Part shown: piece by piece, positions 1 to 11,021 of the stretch
Layout: the number at the start of each line of letters is the position of its first letter
How positions within the stretch are numbered: position 1 is the stretch's first letter
Assembly: GCF_029242675.1 (NCBI RefSeq)
Contig: NZ_JAQWTM010000035.1
Location: 1 to 38,188 of the forward strand
Length of the DNA stretch: 38,188 nt
Origin: Flavobacterium sp.
GTDB taxonomy: Bacteria; Bacteroidota; Bacteroidia; Flavobacteriales; Flavobacteriaceae
Reading direction: 5' to 3'
The notes under the pieces: model-generated
What the model saw: only the letters and a program-made list of their open reading frames with translations
The model's database searches: none
What the model was told of the DNA's origin: nothing
Made by a program: the position numbers and the translations under genes

Positions 1-816
1 GATCGTTCCTATCGCTACATTCAACGCTCTCTTGAGGATGCGTTGTTTTGTAATGCTAGACTACGAACCTACGAAATTTCGAAAATGCTTCCCATTATTA
101 GTGGTGCATATCAACATCAAAACAAAGCCAATCAAAAACAGTTACTGCTTTTTTTAGGTAGTATTAGTGTTCTGACTCTTGGCCTACTCTTTGTTTTTTT
201 CCAGCTTTTCAAGCAAATGAAAAAATTAAAAACAGCTCAAAAAGAATTGAACGACGCCAATGTTCAGTTGATCAATTTAAATACGGCTTTGCAATCAGCT
301 AACGCCGCATTAAATGAAACCAATAGCAGCCTCGCCGAAACCAATTTGGTAAAAGAAATATACATTGGTCGCTATATGGATCAATGCTCGGATTATATTG
401 GAAAACTGGAAGGCTATCGCAAAAAATTGAACGTGATGGCAACAGCAGGAAAAATGAATCAACTACTAGATGCTATTAAATCCAAGCAGTTCATTGAAGC
501 AGAATTAAAGGAATTTTACCAGAATTTTGATCAAACCTTTTTACAATTATTTCCGGATTTCATTCCGCAATTTGAAGCACTTCTCACCGATACCGAATTA
601 ACACAACCGAAAGATGAGGAATTGCTAAATACCGAATTGAGGATTTTTGCTTTAATTCGATTAGGAATAAAAGACAGTGCTAAAATTGCTGTTTTTTTGA
701 GGTATTCCGTTTCTACAATTTATAATTATCGCTCTCAACTTAAAAATAAAGCAGTTGGTCCCCGAGAGGAATTTGAGACTAAAGTAATGCGCATTGGCAC
801 AAATTTTAAATCTTAG
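1..816 (+). CDS. DUF6377-type membrane-bound transcriptional regulator (5' truncated by window edge)
   Basis: The reading frame is open from base 1, so the TTG start at 43 in the ORF track is internal and the gene begins outside the window; 271 codons are visible. Seen: a strongly hydrophobic membrane segment ([20 protein letters not shown]), then a long Asn/Leu/Ala-rich coiled coil ([19 protein letters not shown]), an acidic helical linker, and a C-terminal helix-turn-helix resembling LuxR-type domains ([20 protein letters not shown]). This order is typical of Bacteroidetes DUF6377 proteins, in which TPR-like repeats normally precede the membrane helix. The layout resembles SusR-type membrane regulators of starch utilisation. 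The GH97 glucosidase 320 bp downstream on the same strand makes control of alpha-glucan use a reasonable inference. Family call is firm; target genes are not shown. Confidence 0.85.
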   Translation, partial: DRSYRYIQRSLEDALFCNARLRTYEISKMLPIISGAYQHQNKANQKQLLLFLGSISVLTLGLLFVFFQLFKQMKKLKTAQKELNDANVQLINLNTALQSANAALNETNSSLAETNLVKEIYIGRYMDQCSDYIGKLEGYRKKLNVMATAGKMNQLLDAIKSKQFIEAELKEFYQNFDQTFLQLFPDFIPQFEALLTDTELTQPKDEELLNTELRIFALIRLGIKDSAKIAVFLRYSVSTIYNYRSQLKNKAVGPREEFETKVMRIGTNFKS

Positions 817-3315
<2,499 letters not shown>

Positions 3316-3317
<2 letters not shown>

Positions 3318-3355
3318 AAAAATAGGCTGTCACCAATGTGACAGCCTATTTTTTT
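3316..3355. terminator. Bidirectional intrinsic terminator between GH97 and FKBP genes
   Basis: A perfect inverted repeat of about 18 bp has arms built on ATAGGCTGTCAC and GTGACAGCCTAT, a CAAT loop, and A7/T7 flanks. It overlaps the GH97 stop codon and lies 19 bp from the end of the convergent FKBP gene. The A and T runs on both sides let it work in both directions. Confidence 0.9.
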
Positions 3356-3373
3356 AATATAGATGAGAAAATA

Positions 3374-3832
3374 TTAATTAACCTTAATTAATTTAATATC
3401 AAAGATAAGTACGGATCCACCTGGAATTGGTCCTCTAGTACTGCTTCCATAACCTAAAGACGAGGGGATTAATAAAACACCGCTTCCGCCTTCTTTAAAA
3501 TAAGGAATACCTTCAGTCCATCCTTGAATTACTTGTTGTAAGCCAAAAGAAATTCCAGCCTCGGTACTTTGATCAAATACTTTATCATTTGTAAAATAAC
3601 CTTTGTAAGCAACCGTAACATTAGAGCTAGCCGTTGGTTGTTTTCCAGTCCCTGGCTCGTTGATGATGTAGTATAAACCGGTATCGCTTTTTACAGCAAT
3701 TAACTTTTTGGCGGTAAGGTAGTCTTTAATCTCTTTTTCGTTTTGAACTGTATAATCAACTGGATCAGTTGTAGGATCAGAAAAACAAGAAACAAATAAT
3801 AAAGAAACGAGCGCTAATAATGTAGATTTCAT
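3374..3832 (-). CDS. FKBP-type peptidyl-prolyl isomerase lipoprotein
   Basis: The product is predicted to catalyse proline cis-trans isomerisation on envelope proteins. Seen: a type II signal peptide with lipobox LFVSC (Cys near residue 16), a short linker, and one FKBP domain (about 60-152) with the hallmarks VAYKGYFTNDKVFDQS, VIQGWTEGIPYFKEGG, LIPSSLGYGS and PGGSVLIFDIKL. At 152 aa it is a single-domain lipoprotein like those often found in gliding flavobacteria. Resemblance to GldI is possible but not shown by the sequence. A -7 promoter box lies 23 bp upstream of the ATG, so the gene is probably transcribed separately from the DUF5689 gene behind it. Confidence 0.9.
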   Translation of the reverse strand: MKSTLLALVSLLFVSCFSDPTTDPVDYTVQNEKEIKDYLTAKKLIAVKSDTGLYYIINEPGTGKQPTASSNVTVAYKGYFTNDKVFDQSTEAGISFGLQQVIQGWTEGIPYFKEGGSGVLLIPSSLGYGSSTRGPIPGGSVLIFDIKLIKVN

Positions 3833-3854
3833 AAGATGGTATTTTGTATGCCTA

Positions 3855-3862
3855 CAAATATA
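3855..3862 (-). promoter_or_regulatory. -7 box TATATTTG upstream of the FKBP gene
   Basis: The minus strand reads TATATTTG, a full match to the Bacteroidetes -7 consensus TAnnTTTG, 23 bp before the ATG. No TTG at a proper -33 distance is visible, so the assignment rests on the -7 box alone. Confidence 0.5.
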
Positions 3863-3911
3863 TAAATTAGGCGCAACATACCATTAGTTTTTATAGTGCA
3901 TTTTTAGCTTT

Positions 3912-5264
3912 TTAATCTCCAAACAGCTGAACGTCATCAACCTGAAAAGCACCGTCTAGAGCGGTATTTTTCCCTGAACCCGTATATTTAAATGCAATAT
4001 TAATTTGACCACCATACTTTGACAAATCAATTCCTCCTGAACCCACGAACTGGTACCAGGGTGTTGCTTGTGTAGGCAGGATCGCTTTAAGGGTTACCCA
4101 AGTTGCTTTAGTCACATTTAAACCGTCAAAATTAGTTGAAACCAAAACTTCCAATGCGTTTAGTGGCGAATCAATATCGAGGTGGTGTTGTGCTGCACGA
4201 AAAGTTAGAATTTCGTTTTTATGTGCATCCATATCGATCTTTGGTGAAATTAACCAAGCAATATTAGAATTTACCTTGGTGCCGCTAATCACAAATTCGG
4301 CATAACCATTACCCGAGTACACTCCCCCTTTCCAAACTGGTGTGCCACTTACGGCAATATTCGTCCAACCGGGTAAACTCAAATTAGACTTGTCGACTAC
4401 CGTTTGAAAATTTTGAATAAAAAAAGGAGTTGCTTTGGTACCTGTCATCACCACATCTTTTTCGGAACGAGCCACTAATTGGTAATCAGTACCAAATTTA
4501 GTTAGTACGCCTCTCACTTTTCCGCTGCCGCTTGGAACTACACTTTTGGAGAAATCAGCATAGCTACTGGTCCTAAAAATAAGTTGATTTCCGTTTTTAT
4601 CAATTAAACTCCAGTTGGTTGCACCCCCAATATTATTCGCTTCTTCAAAATAGTGTCTGCCTACTGCCGCCTCTGTAAATTGCACTCCACTTACTTCAAC
4701 TAAAGTATTTAAATTGCTGTCCTTAACCAAATCAACTATAGACAGCGACCGAACTAGAACTTCTTCTTTTACATTGGTACACGAAGCATTCAGTACTTTT
4801 TTGTAATCGTTTTGAGTTAGCCTTCCTACGGCGCCTTCATTATAGGAGTTAACATAAATACTGCCTATGCGCAAACTACCATAATTAATGTCAGTATATT
4901 GATTGAGCATTTTAACGTACACTTTGTTCCCTACTCTAAAATCCACATACAAATTAGTAGCATCTACAGGAACGCTAAAACCCATTGCTGGTTTACTGGC
5001 TGTGGCCAAAGTTTGAAGGGAAATCGTCTTGAAAAAATTGCCATTTTCATCACTAGAAACAACATAGGCTTCGATAATATCATCATAGGCATATTTAGTA
5101 ACAATCGCTCCAGCGGTAGCTTGTATTGCTTCTACTGATTTATTGACAACAAAATCAGGTTGGGAACAGACTAATTTAGGAATCGCGGTTTCGTCACTTG
5201 CACAATTAGTAAAAAAACTCGCAACAACTACCAACACATAAAAGGCACACTTTGTATTTTTCAT
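3912..5264 (-). CDS. DUF5689 / choice-of-anchor J domain surface lipoprotein
   Basis: This is a predicted outer-membrane lipoprotein of 450 aa. Seen: signal peptide with lipobox FFTNC, an N-terminal DUF5689-like region (about 35-275, with KVYVKML, SGVQF and VRGVLTKFGTDYQLV typical of the OB-like fold), and a C-terminal jelly-roll of the choice-of-anchor J type (about 285-450, with IAWLISPKIDM, LTFRAAQ and FQVDDVQLFGD). It starts 17 bp after the stop of the TonB-dependent receptor gene, so the two are almost certainly co-transcribed and probably work together as a surface binding protein and transporter. The ligand cannot be read from the sequence. Confidence 0.88.
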   Translation of the reverse strand: MKNTKCAFYVLVVVASFFTNCASDETAIPKLVCSQPDFVVNKSVEAIQATAGAIVTKYAYDDIIEAYVVSSDENGNFFKTISLQTLATASKPAMGFSVPVDATNLYVDFRVGNKVYVKMLNQYTDINYGSLRIGSIYVNSYNEGAVGRLTQNDYKKVLNASCTNVKEEVLVRSLSIVDLVKDSNLNTLVEVSGVQFTEAAVGRHYFEEANNIGGATNWSLIDKNGNQLIFRTSSYADFSKSVVPSGSGKVRGVLTKFGTDYQLVARSEKDVVMTGTKATPFFIQNFQTVVDKSNLSLPGWTNIAVSGTPVWKGGVYSGNGYAEFVISGTKVNSNIAWLISPKIDMDAHKNEILTFRAAQHHLDIDSPLNALEVLVSTNFDGLNVTKATWVTLKAILPTQATPWYQFVGSGGIDLSKYGGQINIAFKYTGSGKNTALDGAFQVDDVQLFGD

Positions 5265-5281
5265 AACACTTGCTTTTAAAT

Positions 5282-8119
5282 TTAAAAACTGAAATAGAGA
5301 TTAACAAAATAAGTTCGTCCATACCCATAAAAATATTTGTTACCAAAAGAGGGTGTTCCGCTAGAAACATCCTGATTTAATTGTCTGAAATTTGCATTTC
5401 GAGCTTGCTCATAACCACCTGTTTTGTATTTGGTATCAAGTACGTTATTCACACTTGCAAAAAGTCCCAACGTCTTGGTTTTAATGCGCCACGACTTACC
5501 ACCAATAAGATTGACTAATAGTATAGGGTCAAATTTTTCTTGTTTCAACAACGTGGCTGCGCGTTCCTCGGTGGCTTCCGGAAAAGTAAAACCGCTCGCT
5601 GGATTGGTATAAAAACTATTTGTTCTCGTTATAGGAGAAACATCAATATAGGTGTCCGCTAAATAATTAGCATTAGTCCCAATCCACCAATAAGTAGGAT
5701 CGCGATACTCTAAACCAAGGCTATACCCTTGCTGTGGCGTACCGGCTTGTTTGTAGTTTTTTAATAATGCCGTACCAAAATCAAAGTAGGGTTTGGTGTT
5801 ATCAACTGTGGCTAACGCATCATTGCTAATAGTCACATTCGGATTATTATCATAAGTGAATTTACCATAAGCAGCAGAGAAGGTGCTTTTTAAAGTAATT
5901 GTCAATTGGTACTCAAAACTCAACTCAGCACCTATATTTTTTCGATCTAAATGCGTCAAAGTCTGACTTACAAATCCGTTGGTATTCGTGTAGCCTGCAC
6001 CGTTGTCAAATATCCCTTCGGCATAATAAAAGGCTGTTCGAGTGGCATTTTTTATGGTCGAATAGTAGCCCGTTATTCTTGATTTTAGCTTTGGTGAACG
6101 ATATACATAAGTTGCATCAAGGCTATTAATTGCTTCACTTTGTAACCCATCGACAATAGCATTGTTTAACCGGGCATTGGGAAATGTGTTGCGAATTGTA
6201 GGGGCTCGAGTACTGTGAGCGGCATTGAAATTCAAAGATTTTTTACCCGAAATTTTAAAGGTAATACCCGTTTTAAATCCAAAGTTTTCAAAATTAATCG
6301 GCTCACTTTTACCAAATGAAATCGTTTCGTAAATTCCGTTTTTATACAAGCCGTCACGTTGGTAGGTCGCATTGCTGTACGACTGCGCCACATAAAAATC
6401 GACTTTATTGTAGCTGAACTTAAATTGCATAAAAGCGTCCAAAGTTTGGGCTGCATATTTATAATTGTAACCATAAGCATCGCCCACTACCACTTGCCTG
6501 TTAGGATTATTTAAATCCGATTGGGACTGATTTCCCGTATAAAAACCATCGATATCCTCAAAGAAAGTTCCACCTAGTAAGTCTACTACTTTTTGATAAT
6601 TATGCGATTTAAAATCCCTAAAGGAAGCACCTGCATTGATGATAAGATTGTCGCTAAATTGCGTATTGAAATTTGAATTTGCTACTAGTGTTTGGTCATC
6701 GGTTCGGTCTTCATACAAAACATAGCGACTTTGAGCCGGCTCGTAACCGGTTATTTGACCATTGTTTCCCAGGACAGGATTTTGATTGGCACGGTACATT
6801 GCTTCCCAATCTATTTGCGGATTGGCTAAAAATGCTAATCGGCTTTTCTCGGCATTTTCAAAATCAGGTACAAAAGCTCCTGAGAATTCTCCCTTATCGC
6901 GTTCAAAAAGCGAACTGTAATAGCTAGGCAATTTCCTAAAATAAGTTGGATCCGGACTATTGGCGTTTTGATAATCGAGATTGGTGTTTCCTACTTTACC
7001 AAACTGATACATAACACTTGAGTTCAGGTTAGTACGATCATTAATTTTATAATAATGATTGAGCATTATAATAGGCTCCGCGATTGTTTTTTCTCTTGCA
7101 TTTCGTTTTTTACCATTTTGAAATCCCCAATAGGAGTTATAGGTTTCCGATGTTAATTGCGTAACCTCATCCGTGTTTGGTGAATTTTTGCCTCGGGTAT
7201 TGGGCGTATAAAATCCGCTGATATTGATGGCGTGTTTGTCATTTAGCGTCTTCTCGATACTCGCAAAAACCGAATTCCCGTCGTAATTTGTTCCTTCAAA
7301 ATAGCCTTCTTGCGCATAGCGCTTTCCTGCTGATACTACGTAGGACCAGCCACTGTTACTCGTACCTGAGGCATAGGTCGCCATCATGCGAAAGGTATAA
7401 TTAGTATTGGTTCCCGAAAAGGTAATGCGCGCTCCTGGTCTATAAATTGAAGCTCTAGTGTTGATTTCTTGGGTTCCTAAGATACCACCAAAAGCATAAT
7501 CAGATGGTGCCGTACCCACAGAAAATTCCTGGTTGCGAGTCGCATCATTGAGTCCGCCCCAATTGCCCCATTGTGGCCTACCATCAAAAAGTTTGTTCAT
7601 GGTAACGCCATTAATCATTGTGGTAGCGTTTTCACTATCTAATCCCCGAATTCGAAAACGGGCTTGGCCCCAATTAAATGCAGCGGCTTGCTGAAAAGCA
7701 TCTCGGGAGGATTGCAGTAAGCCCGAAGTACTTTCGGATCCGCTATTGTCATCGGTTAGGTCATTTTCAAATAGGCGCACTACAGTATTTTGTTGGTCGT
7801 TAAACTGATCTTCTTCTAGCAAAATTATACCTAAGTCTATCGTTTCATTTAATGCAATCGTTACGGGATATAAAGCTTCCTTGTAGCTTTGATTTCTAAA
7901 AAGTAGTAGTTGTTCCCCTATTGGAATAGCTGTAAAATTAAAACTTCCATCTGTTTCGGTAATTTGGGTAAAAGTTGTGTTTTGGATACTCACCACCACA
8001 AAAGCAAGGGGTTGCATTGTTTTGGAATCCAATACCTTTCCCGAAATGGCTGCAGTAGATTGCGCCAAGAATGGACTACAATGTAAAACAAAAAAGAGTG
8101 CAAAAATACCTTTTTTCAT
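5282..8119 (-). CDS. TonB-dependent receptor with N-terminal carboxypeptidase-regulatory-like domain
   Basis: This is an outer-membrane active transporter. Seen: a signal peptide (MKKGIFALFFVLHCSPFLAQ), a CarboxypepD_reg-like beta-sandwich (about 22-105: ISGKVLDSKTMQPLAFVVV), a plug domain (about 130-250, with RFRIRGLDSENATTMINGV), and a large 22-strand-type barrel ending in an aromatic C-terminus (VNLYFSF) recognised by the BAM machinery. The ORF track starts three codons earlier (MVF-MKK); the internal ATG at 8119 gives a normal signal peptide and is preferred. It forms an operon with the DUF5689 lipoprotein gene. The substrate is unknown. The SusC family is possible in a broad sense, but there is no SusD partner. 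Confidence 0.92.
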   Translation of the reverse strand: MKKGIFALFFVLHCSPFLAQSTAAISGKVLDSKTMQPLAFVVVSIQNTTFTQITETDGSFNFTAIPIGEQLLLFRNQSYKEALYPVTIALNETIDLGIILLEEDQFNDQQNTVVRLFENDLTDDNSGSESTSGLLQSSRDAFQQAAAFNWGQARFRIRGLDSENATTMINGVTMNKLFDGRPQWGNWGGLNDATRNQEFSVGTAPSDYAFGGILGTQEINTRASIYRPGARITFSGTNTNYTFRMMATYASGTSNSGWSYVVSAGKRYAQEGYFEGTNYDGNSVFASIEKTLNDKHAINISGFYTPNTRGKNSPNTDEVTQLTSETYNSYWGFQNGKKRNAREKTIAEPIIMLNHYYKINDRTNLNSSVMYQFGKVGNTNLDYQNANSPDPTYFRKLPSYYSSLFERDKGEFSGAFVPDFENAEKSRLAFLANPQIDWEAMYRANQNPVLGNNGQITGYEPAQSRYVLYEDRTDDQTLVANSNFNTQFSDNLIINAGASFRDFKSHNYQKVVDLLGGTFFEDIDGFYTGNQSQSDLNNPNRQVVVGDAYGYNYKYAAQTLDAFMQFKFSYNKVDFYVAQSYSNATYQRDGLYKNGIYETISFGKSEPINFENFGFKTGITFKISGKKSLNFNAAHSTRAPTIRNTFPNARLNNAIVDGLQSEAINSLDATYVYRSPKLKSRITGYYSTIKNATRTAFYYAEGIFDNGAGYTNTNGFVSQTLTHLDRKNIGAELSFEYQLTITLKSTFSAAYGKFTYDNNPNVTISNDALATVDNTKPYFDFGTALLKNYKQAGTPQQGYSLGLEYRDPTYWWIGTNANYLADTYIDVSPITRTNSFYTNPASGFTFPEATEERAATLLKQEKFDPILLVNLIGGKSWRIKTKTLGLFASVNNVLDTKYKTGGYEQARNANFRQLNQDVSSGTPSFGNKYFYGYGRTYFVNLYFSF

Positions 8120-8128
8120 AAAAACCAT

Positions 8129-8427
8129 TTATAAACTGTTTTTAGGTTTCAAACTTCGCGTACTTTTTTTGTAGGGCAACAAAAGAGTAAAGCGTCTCAA
8201 TACTATTACTGAGATTACAAGCTGTTCTTTAGGAAAAGGTGTTTTTAGGAAATGTATTCGAAGGCGGAAGCGGCTTTACATACAATTAATTATACAGTGG
8301 TATTTATAGTATAACTAGTTTTTAATCTTGTACTTAGCAATGCTAAAGTAAGAAAAAAACTATTTGAAAAACATTTTGGTAAAAAAAATATTTCAAAAAC
8401 GTCGGGAGGATTGAAAAACGGGAGTAA
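8129..8427. other. Intergenic region with no supported gene
   Basis: About 300 bp of AT-rich sequence lies upstream of the receptor gene. No coding frame, strong hairpin or clear TAnnTTTG box was seen. It is bounded on the right by a dispersed repeat copy. Confidence 0.45.
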
Positions 8428-8547
8428 TAGCCCTGATAGGAGCGTGTATCCTTTTTATTTTGAGCTGTTTTTTAGCTCAAAATAAAAAGATACTGCGTAT
8501 AGCGGGTGTAAATGTGTCCTGAAAAAGGAAACGATCTGCTCCTAAAA
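8428..8547 (-). repeat. Dispersed intergenic repeat, copy A (with 16-bp perfect hairpin)
   Basis: Read on the minus strand it starts TTTTTAGGAGCAG one base after the MFS stop codon and ends CTATCAGGGCTA. The centre is a perfect 16-bp stem (8451-8466 with 8474-8489, arm CTTTTTATTTTGAGCT) around a T-rich loop. It shares its ends and the stem base (CTTTTTATT) with copy B at 36035-36118, and its ends with copies at 14513 and 17949. The hairpin may also help end the MFS transcript. Confidence 0.8.
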
Positions 8548-8548
8548 A

Positions 8549-9763
8549 TTATCGAAAGGCCTTGATTCTAGAAACTAAAATTGCAATTACAAGTCCGAAT
8601 ATTCCAATAAAAGCAAACGAAAAACGCAGTCCAAAAAGTTCGGCTATGTATCCAATTACCGGTGGCCCCATTAAAAAACCAAGGAAACTAACGCTCGAAA
8701 CGGCTGTAAGTGCCTCGCCTGGCGGGATTGTTGGGTGCTTACCTGCAAGACTATATAAAGTTGGGACGATAGTCGATACGCCCAATCCTACGATCATAAA
8801 TCCTATGGTTGACGGAACCAAATACGGGAAAAATACGGCGGTAAAAAGTCCGGTTGAAATAAGGATACCTCCTCCTTGTATTACTGCTTTTCGACCAAAT
8901 TTATTTATCATGCCATCACCGAAGAAACGTCCGGTTGCCATCATTATCATGAATGAGATATACCCTAAAACAATGAGTTCACCGGGCGCTTTGACAACAT
9001 CCTTGAAATAAACACCGCTCCAGTCAAACATGATTCCTTCGCTGGCCATACAACCAAATCCTATGACTCCAAGCCACAACAAGGCAGCATCAGGTTTAGA
9101 AAATAATTTTGTTTTTTGGGTTGCTTTGGGAAGTTCTTTGGCTTTGATTAAATAATGGTAATTAAGAACTACCAAAAGGATTACAACGGTCCCTACGATT
9201 AAAAAGTGCTCGTGAGGTGTTAACTCTAAATACAACATTCCCAAACCTATTAGTGCTCCCGTAAAACCGGCAAAACTCCATACCCCATGAAAGGAGGCCA
9301 TGATCGTTTTATTAAAAAGTTTCTCAGTATAAACGCCTTGGGTATTGACTGCGATGTTGTTCATATTGCCAAAGATTCCAAAGAGAAAAAGGCTAAAGGC
9401 CAGTTGCCAAGCCGAAGTTGCAAGTCCTAAATTAGACAAGCAAATGGCATACATTATAACCGAGAAAACCACTAAACGATGACTGCCATAGCGAGTAACT
9501 AATTTTCCGGAGAATGGCATCATAACCAATTGTCCAACCGGAAGTGCAAATAAAATACTCCCTAGATCCGCATCGCTAAGCGCTAATGTCATTTTGATAT
9601 CTGGAATTCTGCTGGCCCAAGTGGCAAAACACAATCCCATACCAAAGTAGAAAGCTGAGACCGCAAGACGTATCCGATTGAGATACGACTGCTTCGCTTT
9701 TCTAAAATTTTTTTTGATTTTTCCTTGAGCTGTAAAGCTTCCTATAAAATTTAAACGTAACAA
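8549..9763 (-). CDS. MFS transporter, YbjJ/MosC-like
   Basis: This is an inner-membrane secondary transporter of 404 aa with about twelve hydrophobic segments. Seen: a basic N-terminal tail, then FATWASRIPDIK at the end of the first helix, a signature I associate with the YbjJ/MosC-like MFS group, FSGKLVTRYGSHR as the loop 2-3 motif, and the matching GRFFGDGMINKFGRKA in the second half. The start is TTG at 9763: no in-frame ATG exists before helix 1, and a TACTTTTG -7 box lies 27 bp upstream. The substrate is unknown; sugar-like compounds are typical for relatives. The Gfo/Idh/MocA gene upstream has its own terminator, so an operon is unlikely. Confidence 0.87.
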   Translation of the reverse strand: MLRLNFIGSFTAQGKIKKNFRKAKQSYLNRIRLAVSAFYFGMGLCFATWASRIPDIKMTLALSDADLGSILFALPVGQLVMMPFSGKLVTRYGSHRLVVFSVIMYAICLSNLGLATSAWQLAFSLFLFGIFGNMNNIAVNTQGVYTEKLFNKTIMASFHGVWSFAGFTGALIGLGMLYLELTPHEHFLIVGTVVILLVVLNYHYLIKAKELPKATQKTKLFSKPDAALLWLGVIGFGCMASEGIMFDWSGVYFKDVVKAPGELIVLGYISFMIMMATGRFFGDGMINKFGRKAVIQGGGILISTGLFTAVFFPYLVPSTIGFMIVGLGVSTIVPTLYSLAGKHPTIPPGEALTAVSSVSFLGFLMGPPVIGYIAELFGLRFSFAFIGIFGLVIAILVSRIKAFR

Positions 9764-9789
9764 AGGCTGTAATTATATATTGTGAAGGG

Positions 9790-9797
9790 CAAAAGTA
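9790..9797 (-). promoter_or_regulatory. -7 box TACTTTTG for the MFS gene
   Basis: The minus strand reads TACTTTTG, a full match to TAnnTTTG. It lies 27 bp before the TTG start, giving a leader of about 20 nt, similar to other genes here. No good TTG -33 element was seen. Confidence 0.5.
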
Positions 9798-9874
9798 CAA
9801 AAACCATTAGGGAAGTATGTTATACCTTGTTTAACTCCATGTACATACATCGTTATCGTTCTTGGTTTTGTACG

Positions 9875-9909
9875 AAAAAAGCCTATTGTCTAATCCGAAA
9901 ACAGGCTTT
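9875..9909 (-). terminator. Intrinsic terminator after the Gfo/Idh/MocA gene
   Basis: On the minus strand an AAAGCCTGTT / AATAGGCTTT stem (10 bp with one G-U pair) is followed by a T-run. It sits about 25 bp after the oxidoreductase stop and before the MFS promoter. Confidence 0.7.
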
Positions 9910-9933
9910 GCAGTTGTGAGCTAATTGCATGTA

Positions 9934-10974
9934 TTACAAATCGATACCTTTTTTATGCAAGCTACTTTGAATAGCGGCTTCGATTACGCGCATGACTTGT
10001 ACGCCTTCTAGCGCGGTCACTGGTTCTATACTATCGTTCACGATTGCCTGATGCATGCCTTCAAAAAAGTCGTAATAATTCCCTTGAAGCGTCCGTATGT
10101 TGTTGCGTACAACTTCGCCATCTGTGACTGTATGCAATAGTCCCTCTTTGGCTATTGGCTCCGTTCCCCAATCGTCTAAATTTGGTTTTTTACCTGCTTT
10201 TAATTCATCCTCCTGTACATCGCCACGGTGCTTTAAAAAAGAACCTTTTCTTCCGTGTACAACATACGCTGGATTAGCTTCGCGTACAAAAAAACCTGCT
10301 TTGAGGCGCACTCTAAAGTCAGGATAGTACAAAACAATATCGATCCAATCATCTACTAACGAACCCGTTCTTGTAGTCCGAATATCAGCATAAACCGTTG
10401 TGGGGAATCCAAATAAGTAGAGCGCTTGATCGATGAGATGCGGACCCAAATCTTTTAGAATTCCGGCTCCATCATTGGCGGATTCTTTGTGTAGCTTAGG
10501 ACTCAAGCTAGGATTGTAACGGTCAAAATGAAACTCGGCTTCTACCATTTCTCCTAGAAGACCGTCTGCTACTACTTGTTTGACCGTTTTAAGATCGCTG
10601 TCCCACCTGCGATTTTGAAACACGGCGAGCTTCACCCCTTTGGCCTTTGCAATAGCGGCTAGTTCCTGAGCTTCTGCAACAGTGGTCGTAAATGCTTTCT
10701 CGACAATGGCATGTTTGCCTGCTTGCAGCACCTGCTTAGCATATTCGTAATGAGTAGCGACAGGCGTATTGATTATCACTAATTCAGCCTCTGAATCTAG
10801 TATTGCCTCTAGTGTAGGATAGCTTGTGACAGTTGGATAATCCAGTTGAATTAGTTTTTTAGACCGCTCCCACGAACCCATAAGTTCAAAACCAGGATGT
10901 AGTTCTAAAAAAGGCGCGTGAAAAACCTTGCCTGACATTCCGTAGGACAAAAGTGCTGTTTTTATTTTTTGCAT
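9934..10974 (-). CDS. Gfo/Idh/MocA family NAD(P)-dependent oxidoreductase
   Basis: This is a cytosolic dehydrogenase acting on sugars, inositols or similar polyols. Seen: an N-terminal Rossmann fold with SYGMSGKVFHAP as the dinucleotide loop, the EKAFTTT motif (the family's EKP position, with Ala for Pro), and the C-terminal GAGILKDLGPHLIDQAL segment holding the usual Asp and His catalytic positions. The family resembles E. coli YdgJ and the Bacillus scyllo-inositol dehydrogenase IolW. The ORF track begins 13 codons further upstream, inside sequence bordering a repeat array. The ATG at 10974 (MQKIKTALLSYG) matches the usual family start and is preferred. Substrate unknown. Confidence 0.9.
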   Translation of the reverse strand: MQKIKTALLSYGMSGKVFHAPFLELHPGFELMGSWERSKKLIQLDYPTVTSYPTLEAILDSEAELVIINTPVATHYEYAKQVLQAGKHAIVEKAFTTTVAEAQELAAIAKAKGVKLAVFQNRRWDSDLKTVKQVVADGLLGEMVEAEFHFDRYNPSLSPKLHKESANDGAGILKDLGPHLIDQALYLFGFPTTVYADIRTTRTGSLVDDWIDIVLYYPDFRVRLKAGFFVREANPAYVVHGRKGSFLKHRGDVQEDELKAGKKPNLDDWGTEPIAKEGLLHTVTDGEVVRNNIRTLQGNYYDFFEGMHQAIVNDSIEPVTALEGVQVMRVIEAAIQSSLHKKGIDL

Positions 10975-11021
10975 ATGAGGTTGTTTAGTGCGTGCGAAGT
11001 TGTTGCTGTACATGAAATTTC

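Noticed and set aside
6232-6480. 82-aa minus-strand ORF and other small frames inside the receptor gene
   Set aside because: They are alternative-frame shadows of the TonB-dependent receptor with no supporting motif.
8562-9011. 149-aa plus-strand ORF
   Set aside because: It lies entirely antisense to the MFS transporter, has no domain signature and is a shadow frame.
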